From positions 1 to 62,427 of the forward strand of contig PYJA01000125.1 of assembly GCA_003635185.1 (NCBI GenBank): 62,427 bases of DNA, written 5' to 3'. Positions 33,764 to 42,693 of this stretch are shown here, piece by piece. The position numbers were made by a program, and so were the translations under genes. Origin of the DNA: Candidatus Poribacteria bacterium (GTDB taxonomy: Bacteria > Poribacteria > WGA-4E > WGA-3G). Below the pieces are notes generated by a model. It did no database searches. It was not told the origin of the DNA and saw only the letters and a list, made by a program, of their open reading frames with translations. Within the stretch, counting starts at the first letter, position 1; each line of letters starts with the position of its first letter.

Positions 33764-36733
33764 GTGCGATCAGAAAGTCAGCGAACTAAAATGAGAGGAA
33801 AAATGAGAGGCGTTTGCATCGGATTGTTGTTCTTAATATTCGGTATTGGATTTATCTTTGCTCAAGAAACACAACAGACTATAAAAATTATAGGTGTTGT
33901 CATAGACAGTGATACGAATACACCGTTAGTTGATGTGACGATAAAGGTAGTAGATACAAACATCAAGGTAAAAACTGATGAAACAGGCACATTTTCTTTG
34001 GAATTGCTTGTTGGTACGTACGCTTTTCAAGTGTCTGCGCCGTTTTATAACGCTGCTGTACTTTCTGATATTAAAGTCAACGCCCAAGGTTTATCGGATC
34101 CGTTACAGGTGATACTTGAACCGCAAGTTGTAAAGTTAGATGCGATTAATATGAGGGTTAAATTAAGCCAATCTGGGGAGCGCGGTCTTCTTGAAAAACG
34201 GATGCGGAGTTCTCTAATTGAGGATAGCATTAGTACTGAAGAAATCAGCAAGCTGCCTGACTCCTCAGCGGCTCAGGCAATTAAGCGTGTAACAGGTGTC
34301 AGTATTGTAGGTGGCAAATACGTATTTGTCCGTGGGTTAGGTGAACGTTATAGTAACACGCTTCTCAATAATGTTGAGATTCCGAGTCCGGAACCGAATC
34401 GACGGGTTGTCCCGATGGACATCTTCCCGGCAAGCCTGCTTGCGAGTCTGCAAACTGTGAAAACATTTTCCCCTGACCAACCGGGTGGGTTTGCTGGGGG
34501 TTCGGTGCAGGTTTTTACAAAAGACTTCCCCGAAACGTTGACGATGTCGCTGTCGCTGTCAACCGGATTTAATACACAAGCGACTGGTACGAAAGGATTG
34601 ACATACCCTGGTGGCAGTTATGATTTCTTAGGATTTGACGACGGTTCCCGCAATTTACCAGAGATTATTCGAGAAAAACCAGCAGATATTCCTATTCGCG
34701 AACGGGGACGTTTCACGACAAGAGGATATACGGCTGCGGAGATCCAGGAGTTTGGTAGATCCTTTTCTAATGTTTGGTCTGTTGAACGATTTGTTGTTCC
34801 TATAAATCAAGGATATAAATTTAGCATCGGTAATAGCAGCAACCTATTAGGCAAGCAATTTGGTTATCTCGGTGTGATCTCTTATGGAAATAGTCATAGC
34901 CATAACATACAAGAACGCAGAGATTTTGGTATAGGATTAAACGATGTCCTTACAACGAAAACCGATTACGTTGTAGAAGAAAGTAAACATGAAGTGGATT
35001 GGGGTAGTGTCGTAAACACGAGTTTACGACTATCTCAAGATCACCTTTTAAGCGTACGCACGCTTACAACGCACACATCAGAAGACCAAACACGAACATG
35101 GGAAGGATTCAACCAGGATAGAAACACGGATATGCGAAGTGCCCGTCTACGATATGTTGAACGCCAACTTTTCTCAGGACAAATCGCTGGTTCTCATGGG
35201 TTTAATATTGGTGAACAAGAAATAGAGAACGGGCCTCCCAAAGAAAATCTGGATTCTATCAACGAAACTATAGAAAACACTGCAGTAAAAGGTATAGATC
35301 AACCGGACATTTCCTTAGATTGGCGGCTTACTTATTCTCGCGCCTCGCGTGATGAACCGGATACACGGGAAACTATATATGAAGATACGGGAGTACAAAC
35401 TGATGAGAACGGAAACGTGATGTTAGATGAAGACGGTAATCCGATTCCTTTATTCACATTCCGCGATATTACACATAGCGGTAGCAGGTTTTTCTTTAAC
35501 CTTGAAGATAATGATTACAACGCACGCGTTGATCTAAAAGCACCTATGTTATTCAGATTCGACGGTTCCATCAAAACGGGTGGACTGCTGCGGTATAGAG
35601 ACCGCGCCTTTGATGTTCGCAGGTTTAGGTTCCAACCATCAGATAACATAGAGGCTAAAGGGGTTACGTTGTCGTCTCCTCCAGAAGCACTCTTTGAATC
35701 TACTAATATTGCGCCGCGGGTTTTTGAGTTACGTGAATCTACGCGTGAAACTGACAACTATTCTGCTGACCACCTCATCTACTCAGGATACCTGATGTTT
35801 GATACATCTCTCTCCAAAAAGTGGCAGTTGATGATTGGGATGAGATTGGAATCTTCTAATCAGATACTCATCAGTTTCGATCCATTTACTCCTAATGCCA
35901 CGCCAATAGAAGCGAATTTGAATACACTTGATTTGTTACCAGGGATCAACCTCACATATCGGTTGACAGAACGGATGAATTGGCGTTTAGCTTATTCACA
36001 CACAGTCACCCGTCCCGATTTGAGAGAACTTGCACCATTCGATTATACTGATTTTGTTGGTGGGAGAACTATCCTTGGAAATCCGGAATTAGAACGAACT
36101 TTAATTGATAATTTTGACTTCCGTTGGGAGGTTTTTCCAGATACAAGTGCTGGTGTTGTGGCAATCAGTGCTTTTTATAAGAATTTCAAAAAGCCTATTG
36201 AACAAATTATCAAACCGACCGCAGAAGTCCTTATCACTTATGAAAACGCAGAAGGTGCTCACAATTACGGGATAGAACTTGAAGCACGACAAAATTTAGG
36301 TATTATCTCTCCGCTGTTAAGCCCGTTTTCAATCAATACTAACGCTGCCTTCATTAACTCAAGAGTCGTACTCCCTGAAGATATTGGAATTCAGACCTCT
36401 GATGAACGCCCGTTGCAAGGCCAGTGTCCCTATATCATCAATATTTCCATTGGATATGAAGCACCGAACTGGGGAATTTCAAGCTCGGTTGCATATAACA
36501 TTTATGGTAGACGACTCGCCGATGTAGGAAACCACGGTGCGCCAGATGTCTATGAACAACCGCGGGGACAGTTAGATTTAAGTTTTAGTCGGCCAGTCGC
36601 TGACGCATATAAATTTAGTTTCTCTGCGAAAAATTTACTTGATCCAGATGTTTACTTCAAACAAGGGGATGCTACATCTGTCATTTACAAAATAGGGAGA
36701 TCGTTCTCATTCGGGATAAGTTATAACCTATAG
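33764..36733 (+). CDS. TonB-dependent outer-membrane receptor
   Basis: 989 aa. The GTG start is chosen because a GAGG site lies 7 nt upstream; the next ATGs (33791, 33803) have none. The signal peptide ends GIGFIFAQ. Residues about 40-125 are a carboxypeptidase-regulatory-like/CNA-B domain (GVVIDSDTNTPLVDVTIKVV). The plug (about 150-270) shows SIEEIS-like SISTEEISKLPDSSAAQAI, GKYVFVRGLGERYSN and GFAGGSVQVFTKDFP. The remainder is the 22-strand barrel, ending FSFGISYNL with an aromatic-rich final strand. The substrate is unknown; this is the SusC-like/OMP_b-brl_3 type. It is first of the four-gene TonB set. Confidence 0.9.
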   Translation: MRSESQRTKMRGKMRGVCIGLLFLIFGIGFIFAQETQQTIKIIGVVIDSDTNTPLVDVTIKVVDTNIKVKTDETGTFSLELLVGTYAFQVSAPFYNAAVLSDIKVNAQGLSDPLQVILEPQVVKLDAINMRVKLSQSGERGLLEKRMRSSLIEDSISTEEISKLPDSSAAQAIKRVTGVSIVGGKYVFVRGLGERYSNTLLNNVEIPSPEPNRRVVPMDIFPASLLASLQTVKTFSPDQPGGFAGGSVQVFTKDFPETLTMSLSLSTGFNTQATGTKGLTYPGGSYDFLGFDDGSRNLPEIIREKPADIPIRERGRFTTRGYTAAEIQEFGRSFSNVWSVERFVVPINQGYKFSIGNSSNLLGKQFGYLGVISYGNSHSHNIQERRDFGIGLNDVLTTKTDYVVEESKHEVDWGSVVNTSLRLSQDHLLSVRTLTTHTSEDQTRTWEGFNQDRNTDMRSARLRYVERQLFSGQIAGSHGFNIGEQEIENGPPKENLDSINETIENTAVKGIDQPDISLDWRLTYSRASRDEPDTRETIYEDTGVQTDENGNVMLDEDGNPIPLFTFRDITHSGSRFFFNLEDNDYNARVDLKAPMLFRFDGSIKTGGLLRYRDRAFDVRRFRFQPSDNIEAKGVTLSSPPEALFESTNIAPRVFELRESTRETDNYSADHLIYSGYLMFDTSLSKKWQLMIGMRLESSNQILISFDPFTPNATPIEANLNTLDLLPGINLTYRLTERMNWRLAYSHTVTRPDLRELAPFDYTDFVGGRTILGNPELERTLIDNFDFRWEVFPDTSAGVVAISAFYKNFKKPIEQIIKPTAEVLITYENAEGAHNYGIELEARQNLGIISPLLSPFSINTNAAFINSRVVLPEDIGIQTSDERPLQGQCPYIINISIGYEAPNWGISSSVAYNIYGRRLADVGNHGAPDVYEQPRGQLDLSFSRPVADAYKFSFSAKNLLDPDVYFKQGDATSVIYKIGRSFSFGISYNL

Positions 36734-36753
36734 TGAAATACAAAAATATATGC

Positions 36754-36883
36754 AGGACTTACGCATTCCCCTTTGATAAGGGGGTTAGGGGGGTTAAATA
36801 GTCCGGTATTTCACTGTTTTAGTCTTTTTAACCCCCTCAATCCCCCTTATCAGTGGGACTTTAAGAAAAAATGCGTAAGTCCT
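36754..36883. mobile_element. MITE family B, copy 3
   Basis: 130 bp with 14-bp terminal repeats AGGACTTACGCATT / AATGCGTAAGTCCT. If one extra C/G pair is counted as part of the element, the flanks are ATATG on both sides, a possible 5-bp target duplication. It sits 20 bp after the receptor stop codon. Confidence 0.85.
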
Positions 36884-36933
36884 GATATGTACACTTTTGG
36901 TCCGGGGGACCTAAACCGCCAGACCATGCTGTA

Positions 36934-36987
36934 GCCCAAACTTTTAGTTTGGGCAGTAGTGTACGCAAACTGGAAGTTTACGCTACA
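36934..36987. repeat. two adjacent small palindromes
   Basis: GCCCAAACT(TTTA)GTTTGGGC at 36934-36954 and GTACGCAAACT..AGTTTACGCTAC at 36961-36986. The latter is a member of the dispersed AAACT/AGTTT family, followed by AACTTAGGTTATATA as at 409-424. The 494-bp gap 36734-37227 otherwise holds the family B element and AT-rich sequence with no gene. Confidence 0.6.
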
Positions 36988-37227
36988 TAGGTAGCAACTT
37001 AGGTTATATAATCCACAAGAGCATTTATTCTTTACAGTTTGGCAACAGTGTAAGGAAATACTAATAAAAAGTCATAACATCGTTAGTATTTTGCAACAAT
37101 TAATGAGTATCTTTAATGTGACAGAAACTGACAACATCGACATTAAATCTGAGGAGATTTTCAGATCGCAATCATAATTACCCACTCATCATATTGGGTA
37201 GGATAAAAAAGGAGTTTAGTAAAGCTA

Positions 37228-38568
37228 ATGTCAAATATTGTTTCAAACCTAAAGTCCCTTTGGACACAAGGCAAATTTAATTGGTTGTTTCAATTAATAG
37301 TCATTTTCACGGTTGGGTTATCACTTGCTATTGTCGGATGCGGAGAAGATGATAATGACCGCGAAGGTGATGGCGATGTAACGGTAGGTGAAGTTATTGT
37401 TGTGCAAGGTGTCATCGTCGAAGATCAAACACTCACAGCCGATAATGAATATCTGTTGCGTGGTGCTGTGAAAGTCCAAGACGGCGTAACGCTTACAATT
37501 GAGCCAGGTGCCACTATATATGGTGAAAGTTCTACAAATGGCACTTTGATTATTGCACAAGGTGCAAAGATTATGGCAGATGGCACAGCAGACGCACCGA
37601 TTATTATGACAAGTGATAAACTTGAAGGATCGCGTGCACGCGGACAATGGGGCGGTTTAATCATCAACGGTAAAGCACCGACTAACCATGAAGTAGATGC
37701 TTTCGGTGAAGGTAACACGGGGGCTTTTGGAGGAAATAATCCAAATGATAACAGTGGTGTGCTTCGATATGTCCGTGTTGAATATGCAGGTGTCGAATTT
37801 AGTCCGGATAACGAATTAAACGGTATCGCCTTACAAGGTGTCGGTTCCGGCACAGTTATAGAATACGTGCAGGTACACATGAACCAAGACGATGGCATCG
37901 AAATGTTCGGGGGTACTGTCGATCTAAAATATGCTTTGGTCACAGGTGCGCGTGATGATTCATTTGATTGGACCAACGGATGGACAGGGAAAGGTCAATT
38001 CTGGGTTGCCCAGCAATACGGTGACGATGCAGATAACGGATTTGAAAACGATAACAGTGATGATAACAACGAAGCGCTCCCGCGTTCTGAACCAACTATT
38101 TTCAACGTAACACTTATCGGTGATCCAGCCGGACCCAAAAGCGACAACGGCATGTTGATTCGTGAAGGTGCTGCAGGAATGTACGCCAATTTGATTGTCA
38201 CCGGATTCAATAAAGTTGGTCTTGATGTCAATACACTCTCTTCACACGAACAAGCTAACAATGGTGGTTTGGTTGTCAAAAACAGTATCTTCTTTGAAAA
38301 TGGCAAAGCTAACTTTGGCGATGAAAAAGAAGATGACGGTTTTGACGAGGCGGCATGGGCAAAAGGTCTTGGCAACGTTGAAAAAGACCCGAATCTCGCA
38401 GCACCTTTCAACAAGGATAATCCGAACTTCACACCCAGTTCAGGTACCTCTTCAGTCACGCCATCTACACCACCATCAGATAGTTTCTTTGATAGTGTTA
38501 ACTTTATTGGTGGCGTAGACCCCGCTAACGATTGGACAATAGGTTGGACAACGAGTGCAAGGAACTAA
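37228..38568 (+). CDS. receptor-associated beta-helix lipoprotein
   Basis: 446 aa. Signal with lipobox-like LAIVGC (Cys about 38) and then an acidic spacer. From about 60 to 350 it reads as a right-handed beta-helix: GVTLTIEPGATIYGES, GTLIIAQGAKIMADG, TADAPIIMTSDK, WGGLIINGKAP, IALQGVGSGTVIEYVQVH. This family is found next to TonB-dependent receptors in Bacteroidetes and related phyla, always as a surface or periplasmic partner, with function unproven. The C-terminus (DPANDWTIGWTT) is the family's closing motif. A strong AGGAG site precedes the ATG, and the stop lies inside the next gene (14-bp overlap). Confidence 0.75.
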   Translation: MSNIVSNLKSLWTQGKFNWLFQLIVIFTVGLSLAIVGCGEDDNDREGDGDVTVGEVIVVQGVIVEDQTLTADNEYLLRGAVKVQDGVTLTIEPGATIYGESSTNGTLIIAQGAKIMADGTADAPIIMTSDKLEGSRARGQWGGLIINGKAPTNHEVDAFGEGNTGAFGGNNPNDNSGVLRYVRVEYAGVEFSPDNELNGIALQGVGSGTVIEYVQVHMNQDDGIEMFGGTVDLKYALVTGARDDSFDWTNGWTGKGQFWVAQQYGDDADNGFENDNSDDNNEALPRSEPTIFNVTLIGDPAGPKSDNGMLIREGAAGMYANLIVTGFNKVGLDVNTLSSHEQANNGGLVVKNSIFFENGKANFGDEKEDDGFDEAAWAKGLGNVEKDPNLAAPFNKDNPNFTPSSGTSSVTPSTPPSDSFFDSVNFIGGVDPANDWTIGWTTSARN

Positions 38569-39082
38569 ACAGTGTAGTACTACAATCTCTGCTCGGTGCT
38601 ACCTCTCTTACATTGCGATTGCAGTTTTACTGTTTAGCAGTAGTTTGATAGGGTGTCAGCGGCGAGTATGGGAAAACAGTCTCGACTCGCCAGACCAAAT
38701 TGGTCTGGCAGTCGTTGACGCTTTAAATCAGAAAGATATTGAAAAGTTAAACGAGTTGCGGGTACAACGGAAAGAATACCTTTCTTGGATTTATCCCGCT
38801 TTTCCAAAAAGCAATTTTCCACCTGATTTCGCTTGGTCAAATCTAAATAAAAAATGCTACATAGGCATAAAAAGATGGATTGACCGATACGGAGGCCTCA
38901 ACCTTAACTTTGTAAAAATACGATTCGACAAACCGACAGAATCTTATAAAGGGTTCCAACTTTTACGCGGAACCGTTTTGACGTTAAAAAATCCTGCGGG
39001 ACAAGAACTGGATTTGAAGATTCTTGGCTCCGTAGTCTTGAAAGATAATCGTTATAAATTACTCAGTTATGATGATGGCTAA
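38555..39082 (+). CDS. small lipoprotein, unknown function
   Basis: 175 aa, not recognised. Signal peptide with lipobox (SSSLIGC, Cys about 34). The rest reads as a small alpha/beta domain: VVDALNQKDIEKLNELRV, then a beta region FVKIRFDKPTESYKGFQLLRGTVLTL. A DUF4878/nuclear-transport-factor-2-like fold is possible but not provable here. It overlaps the beta-helix gene by 14 bp, so it is translationally coupled and probably part of the same envelope complex. Confidence 0.6.
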   Translation: MQGTKQCSTTISARCYLSYIAIAVLLFSSSLIGCQRRVWENSLDSPDQIGLAVVDALNQKDIEKLNELRVQRKEYLSWIYPAFPKSNFPPDFAWSNLNKKCYIGIKRWIDRYGGLNLNFVKIRFDKPTESYKGFQLLRGTVLTLKNPAGQELDLKILGSVVLKDNRYKLLSYDDG

Positions 39083-39190
39083 TATCAGTTTTCAATAATA
39101 ATTAATGTGCTTTTGTATGATATTTATACCAAAAACTAAATCCATACATATAGGCAAACGCCTTTCCAAAATCTGGGAGGACTAAATTTA

Positions 39191-40204
39191 ATGAGTTATG
39201 CACTCTCTAATTATGCATCCGGCAAACAGAGAAGAAAGCGTCTGAAAAAAAAGATAGCGATAGTTAATGGTGCTGATGTTAAAGCTCCAAACGTTGCAAG
39301 GCGGATGGCATCTGAAAAAGTGTCCGAAGTTTCAATCACAGTTGTTGATGCACAACGTGAAAATCGTCGGGCATCCAAAAAATGGAAAGCGAAAGCAAGG
39401 AAGTACGCATTCGGACTTGCAATTGGTCTTCACGCTGCCGCTCTTATTTTCCTCGGTGTTTGGTTTGTTAAAAAGACAGTTTTGCAGAGGTACACAGATA
39501 CAGTGCAGAGTGTTATTGTGGACAAACCGCCACCACAAACAAAACGCACTAATGCCCCACGCGTGCCTCAGAAAACAGCAAAACCGAAAGCCGTTGAAGT
39601 CCTTGTACCGAAAAGCAATGCTATAACTACGCATACAAATGTCTCATTAGGACCAGCAGATTTTACTATTCCAATGACTGAACTGCCATCTGACAATGCG
39701 ATGCAACTCACGGCATTTGGCGCTGGTAGAGACATGATGCAACAAACGCGTCACGTGAAAATTGTTTCCTCAATTCCCAAATTCCAAATGCCAAAGTTTG
39801 AAACTACAGGATTAACAATGAAAATGGATATGGGAACAAGTTTAGCCTCTATGGATTTTGGTGCTTCGGCGGATATCGGACTGGCTGCGACAGATTTTGG
39901 GGAAACAAAACAGTCATTCACAGAGTTTTTGAGACAGGTACGTGAACGGATTAAAGAGGTGCAACGTTTTCCGCCAAACGTTCGGAATTTAGAGGAAGGT
40001 TCTTCAACAACGGTCCGTTTTACACTTCTGAGAAACGGCACTATCCGGGATCCGAAGGTGTCAAGTTCGTCTGGTTCGCGTGTTTTGGATAACGCCGCCC
40101 TGTCGGCTGTCCAAAACGCAGAGCCTTATCCACCGTTCCCCGAAGGACAGTCAGGCAACAGCATACGGCTTGAACTCCCGGTTGTGTTTGAATTGGTAAA
40201 TTAG
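39191..40204 (+). CDS. tonB: TonB family protein
   Basis: 337 aa. A basic cytoplasmic N-terminus of about 75 residues precedes one transmembrane helix (about 76-95, AFGLAIGLHAAALIFLGVWFV). Next is a short proline-containing stretch (DKPPPQTKRTNAPRVPQ) and a spacer. The C-terminal TonB domain spans about 250-337: RIKEVQRFPPNVRNLEE, TTVRFTLLRNGTIRDPKV, NAALSAVQNAEPYPPFP. The long basic N-terminus is atypical. It is last of the set and probably dedicated to the receptor at 33764. No exbB/exbD is present in the window. A GGGAGG site precedes the ATG. Confidence 0.85.
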   Translation: MSYALSNYASGKQRRKRLKKKIAIVNGADVKAPNVARRMASEKVSEVSITVVDAQRENRRASKKWKAKARKYAFGLAIGLHAAALIFLGVWFVKKTVLQRYTDTVQSVIVDKPPPQTKRTNAPRVPQKTAKPKAVEVLVPKSNAITTHTNVSLGPADFTIPMTELPSDNAMQLTAFGAGRDMMQQTRHVKIVSSIPKFQMPKFETTGLTMKMDMGTSLASMDFGASADIGLAATDFGETKQSFTEFLRQVRERIKEVQRFPPNVRNLEEGSSTTVRFTLLRNGTIRDPKVSSSSGSRVLDNAALSAVQNAEPYPPFPEGQSGNSIRLELPVVFELVN

Positions 40205-40221
40205 TTAAGCTTAGATATCCC

Positions 40222-40248
40222 AAGGGTAGCAATAAGCCACCCTTTTTT
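40222..40248 (+). terminator. rho-independent terminator after tonB
   Basis: AAGGGTAGC / GCCACCCTT stem (one mismatch) with an AATAA loop followed by six T residues, 18 bp after the tonB stop. It ends the receptor-lipoprotein-TonB transcript. Confidence 0.75.
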
Positions 40249-40387
40249 ATAACTGAAATTGGGGCTGTTCGTTCATGAGTCCTAAAGATAGAATTAGTTG
40301 AAAAAAGTTTATAGATTTGATAAGCTGAGTTAGCATGAGATGTCCTTCTAATGTCCGTTGTATTCAAATCTGTAAATAGGAGTTTAT

Positions 40388-41116
40388 ATGCAAACCCAAC
40401 GAATCTGTCTCTGGTCAGGGCCGCGGAATATTTCAACAGCACTGATGTATGCTTTCGGACAACGAAGTGATACCGAAATCATTGATGAGCCACTGTATGC
40501 ACACTATCTGCATGTCACAGGTGCGGCGCACCCTGGGCGCGAAGAGGTGATGGCATCTATGCAGACTGACGGTGCTGCCGTTATCCGTGACGTTATCCTC
40601 GGCCCTTGCACTAAGCCTATCCTATTTATGAAGCAGATGGCACACCATCTCGTTGACATTGACATATCTTTCATGCAGAAAACGGTCAATATTTTGCTTA
40701 TTCGCGATCCGCGAGAGATGCTTCCATCTTTAATGAAAGTCATCGGGATTCCGACATTGAAGGATACCGGTTTCAAGGGACAAACCGAATTATTGACAGA
40801 ATTAAGAGAAATAGGACAATTGCCACCTATTTTGGATGCGCGGGAATTATTGCTCGCGCCGAGGAATGTGTTGTCAAAACTATGTGATCGGTTAGGTCTT
40901 TCGTTTGAGGAGTCAATGTTGTCATGGCAACGTGGCGGACACCCGTCAGATGGTGTTTGGGCACCGTATTGGTATCATAACGTGCATCGAAGTGTGGGTT
41001 TTGTGCCGTATCAACCGAAACGCGAACCTTTTCCTGAGGCGTTGGAAGGTATTTTATCGGCGTGTTTGCCGTATTACGATATGCTACGCGCTGATGCAAT
41101 TTGTGGTGATACGTAA
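40388..41116 (+). CDS. sulfotransferase-like protein
   Basis: 242 aa. The N-terminal RICLWSGPRNISTALMYAF is the 5'-PSB (PAPS-binding P-loop) pattern of sulfotransferases, followed by the conserved DEPLYAHYL and NILLIRDPREMLPSLM (3'-PB-like, R-D-P). The centre and C-terminus (LSFEESMLSWQRGGHPSDGVW) match the family that bacterial annotation often calls sulfotransferase or branched-chain aminotransferase-linked sulfotransferase. The acceptor is unknown. Cytoplasmic. It follows the terminator of the TonB operon and is single. A GGAG site lies before the ATG. Confidence 0.75.
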   Translation: MQTQRICLWSGPRNISTALMYAFGQRSDTEIIDEPLYAHYLHVTGAAHPGREEVMASMQTDGAAVIRDVILGPCTKPILFMKQMAHHLVDIDISFMQKTVNILLIRDPREMLPSLMKVIGIPTLKDTGFKGQTELLTELREIGQLPPILDARELLLAPRNVLSKLCDRLGLSFEESMLSWQRGGHPSDGVWAPYWYHNVHRSVGFVPYQPKREPFPEALEGILSACLPYYDMLRADAICGDT

Positions 41117-41171
41117 AACATAGTCGCGATGTGTCTTCACAATAGGAGCATCCGTGTGTCCAATGAAGCAC

Positions 41172-41558
41172 TTAATATCCTTCGGGTGGTTCTGTTTCAA
41201 GGTATTTCTGGTTCTTTTCGATGTCAGATGGATAGTTGATTTTCCATATCTTAACAGGAACAGTATCTCTTCCATTTGCAGGATAGACAGGGACGAAAGC
41301 GTTAGATAGGTCACCAAGGAAAAAGAGCCGGACAGCAAGACTTTGCCATCCGATGGTGGGAATATGATAAGCTCTTTTAAAGATGCCATATTCATCGTAA
41401 TAGAGGACAACCCCTCCATCCGAATCTTTGTTGTTAGATGTCTTGTAAATATGGCGTTTTGTGCCCTTGAAAACAACATAATGAAGGTCCGCGGTGTTAC
41501 CATCTTTTAAACGGGCTGTCAAGAAATCGGGCGGGTTTTCTGTTCTTATATTAGACAT
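41172..41558 (-). pseudogene. C-terminal fragment of an unrecognised protein
   Basis: 128 codons from MSNIRTENPPDFL to the stop. I do not recognise the family; the sequence is rich in aromatic and basic residues (HYVVFKGTKRHIYK, SLAVRLFFLGDLSNAF) and has no signal peptide. The frame continues upstream only into the inverted-repeat boundary of the IS remnant at 41546-41559, so the true N-terminus has probably been cut off. No ribosome-binding site lies before the ATG. It may still be expressed, but I treat it as a broken gene. Confidence 0.4.
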
Positions 41559-41561
41559 TGG

Positions 41562-41753
41562 AAGCAAAACAACTATTTTTATAGGGTTTATACCTCCGCT
41601 TTGGACGCGGTTTTCCTTCAAGTGTCCGTGTTTCCATATAACCTAAAAAACGCTTAGAGAAATGTGGAATAGTTCTGTCCAATCTTCTAAAGTATATCCG
41701 GTGAGGGATAGAAGCGTCCCAGGTTTGTCCTTGATATCTTCAAAAACGATCAT
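41562..41753 (-). pseudogene. N-terminal remnant of an IS5-type transposase, frameshifted
   Basis: Starts MIVFEDIKDKPGTLLSLTGY with a GGAGG site 7 nt upstream, then frameshifts near 41670. It continues in another frame as PHFSKRFLGYMETRTLEG and KPRPKRRYKPYKNSCF before homology ends at the 41559 junction. The pattern is that of the helix-turn-helix N-terminus of IS5/ISL2-like transposases; the catalytic domain is gone. Non-functional. Confidence 0.55.
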
Positions 41754-41958
41754 GAAAAAACCTCCATTTATTAAGATTGCAATTAATATAACAGAGGTTA
41801 ACTAAACTTACAACTAAATCATTATAAAGTCTAATAGACATTATAATGATTTAATCGGAAGTGTTTGATAGGACCAAGAACGAATATAGTCTAAACACAA
41901 GTGATTTGTCCGTCGGGTTGAGTTTGCGAAACCCATAACTGTCAATTTAGCGTGCATC

Positions 41959-42001
41959 CAGGCCCGGTAGGTTCGGTTTGTAACCGAACCTACCGGGCCT
42001 G
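41959..42001. repeat. perfect 20-bp palindrome, GC-rich
   Basis: The arms begin CAGGCCCGGTAGGTTCGG and pair perfectly over 20 bp around a TGT loop. It is much more GC-rich than its surroundings. It is the innermost of three nested inverted repeats and looks like a small element inserted into an older one. Confidence 0.85.
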
Positions 42002-42206
42002 GGGCATTTAGCGCATAATTCTTTTCTTAAATTGACGCTTATGGGTTTCGCTGCGCTCAACCCGACCTACGAAATTAAAACGTTATAATGTCTAATATAA
42101 TCCATGATGCAGTTCCCGTAAATTATGAGTGTCTAAGAAGCGTTTTATGAATCTGGTTACAAAAAAATCAATTCTCCTTCAAGACTAAGTTAAGATGGAA
42201 GTATAT

Positions 42207-42674
42207 TTACCGCCTCCTATTTTGAAGTGTTTTTGGACGGCCAAGGATTTCAGCAAGAATAATACCTTGCCGAAACGTCTCGGGGGACGGATCAATCAAA
42301 GAGGTTATAGGCACTGGCTTCGTTGGCAGCGGCGTGGGAGAATCCACTGGAACCGGTGGCGGTTCAATAGGTTCCCTTTCAGGTGTTGGCTCTTGAACCG
42401 TTTCCGGTTCCGGTTGCTCAGCTACCACCTGGTTACTCTCTACAGTTTCCTCTGCCAATTCTGCTTCACCAGTGGGAAACCCTTCAAAATTTTCCATAAA
42501 AGGCGGAAAAACAGCTTCGCTTTCGGGAACCGTATCAACCTGGGTCGTGTTTTCAGTGCGACTTTGATCGTTTCCAGCCGGGCGTTGGTCAGTTTTTCGA
42601 CGGCGCGTACTTCCAAATATCATAACAAGAAGAAAGATAATTATAGGTATTAACGCTTCAAGATCAAAAGGCAT
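42207..42674 (-). CDS. small proline/glutamate-rich membrane-anchored protein
   Basis: 155 aa, not recognised. One N-terminal hydrophobic helix (about residues 6-20, LEALIPIIIFLLVMIFG) is followed by basic residues (RRRK) and a long low-complexity region rich in Glu, Pro, Val and Gln (TVESNQVVAEQPEPETVQ). A short C-terminal ordered patch (LIDPSPETFRQGIILAEILGRP) follows. A cytoplasmic or periplasmic tethering role is likely. It lies 19 bp after the second flotillin gene, last in the NfeD-FloA operon. It resembles small accessory proteins seen in flotillin loci only in general composition. Confidence 0.55.
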   Translation of the reverse strand: MPFDLEALIPIIIFLLVMIFGSTRRRKTDQRPAGNDQSRTENTTQVDTVPESEAVFPPFMENFEGFPTGEAELAEETVESNQVVAEQPEPETVQEPTPEREPIEPPPVPVDSPTPLPTKPVPITSLIDPSPETFRQGIILAEILGRPKTLQNRRR

Positions 42675-42693
42675 TTGTTACTCCTTTAATCGT

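Larger units (their letters stand above)
41546..42100. mobile_element. IS remnant with nested palindromes
   Basis: A 14-bp perfect inverted repeat, TTATATTAGACATT (41546-41559) and AATGTCTAATATAA (42087-42100), brackets the transposase remnant and a nested set of hairpins. A third TAGACATTATAATG end lies at 41835-41848. Inside it, CGGGTTGAG..GCGAAACCCATAA (41914-41936) pairs with 42042-42064. Inside that, a perfect 20-bp stem with a 3-nt loop spans 41959-42001. The 585 bp between 41621 and 42207 has no functional gene. Confidence 0.6.

Noticed and set aside
40388..41116. Branched-chain aminotransferase activity for the sulfotransferase-like gene
   Set aside because: No PLP lysine or aminotransferase class IV motif is present; only the sulfotransferase P-loop type pattern is seen.
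41084..41503. 139-codon minus-strand frame overlapping the broken gene at 41172
   Set aside because: It is in a different frame of the same stretch, has no ribosome-binding site and no recognisable domain; composition is that of a shadow frame.
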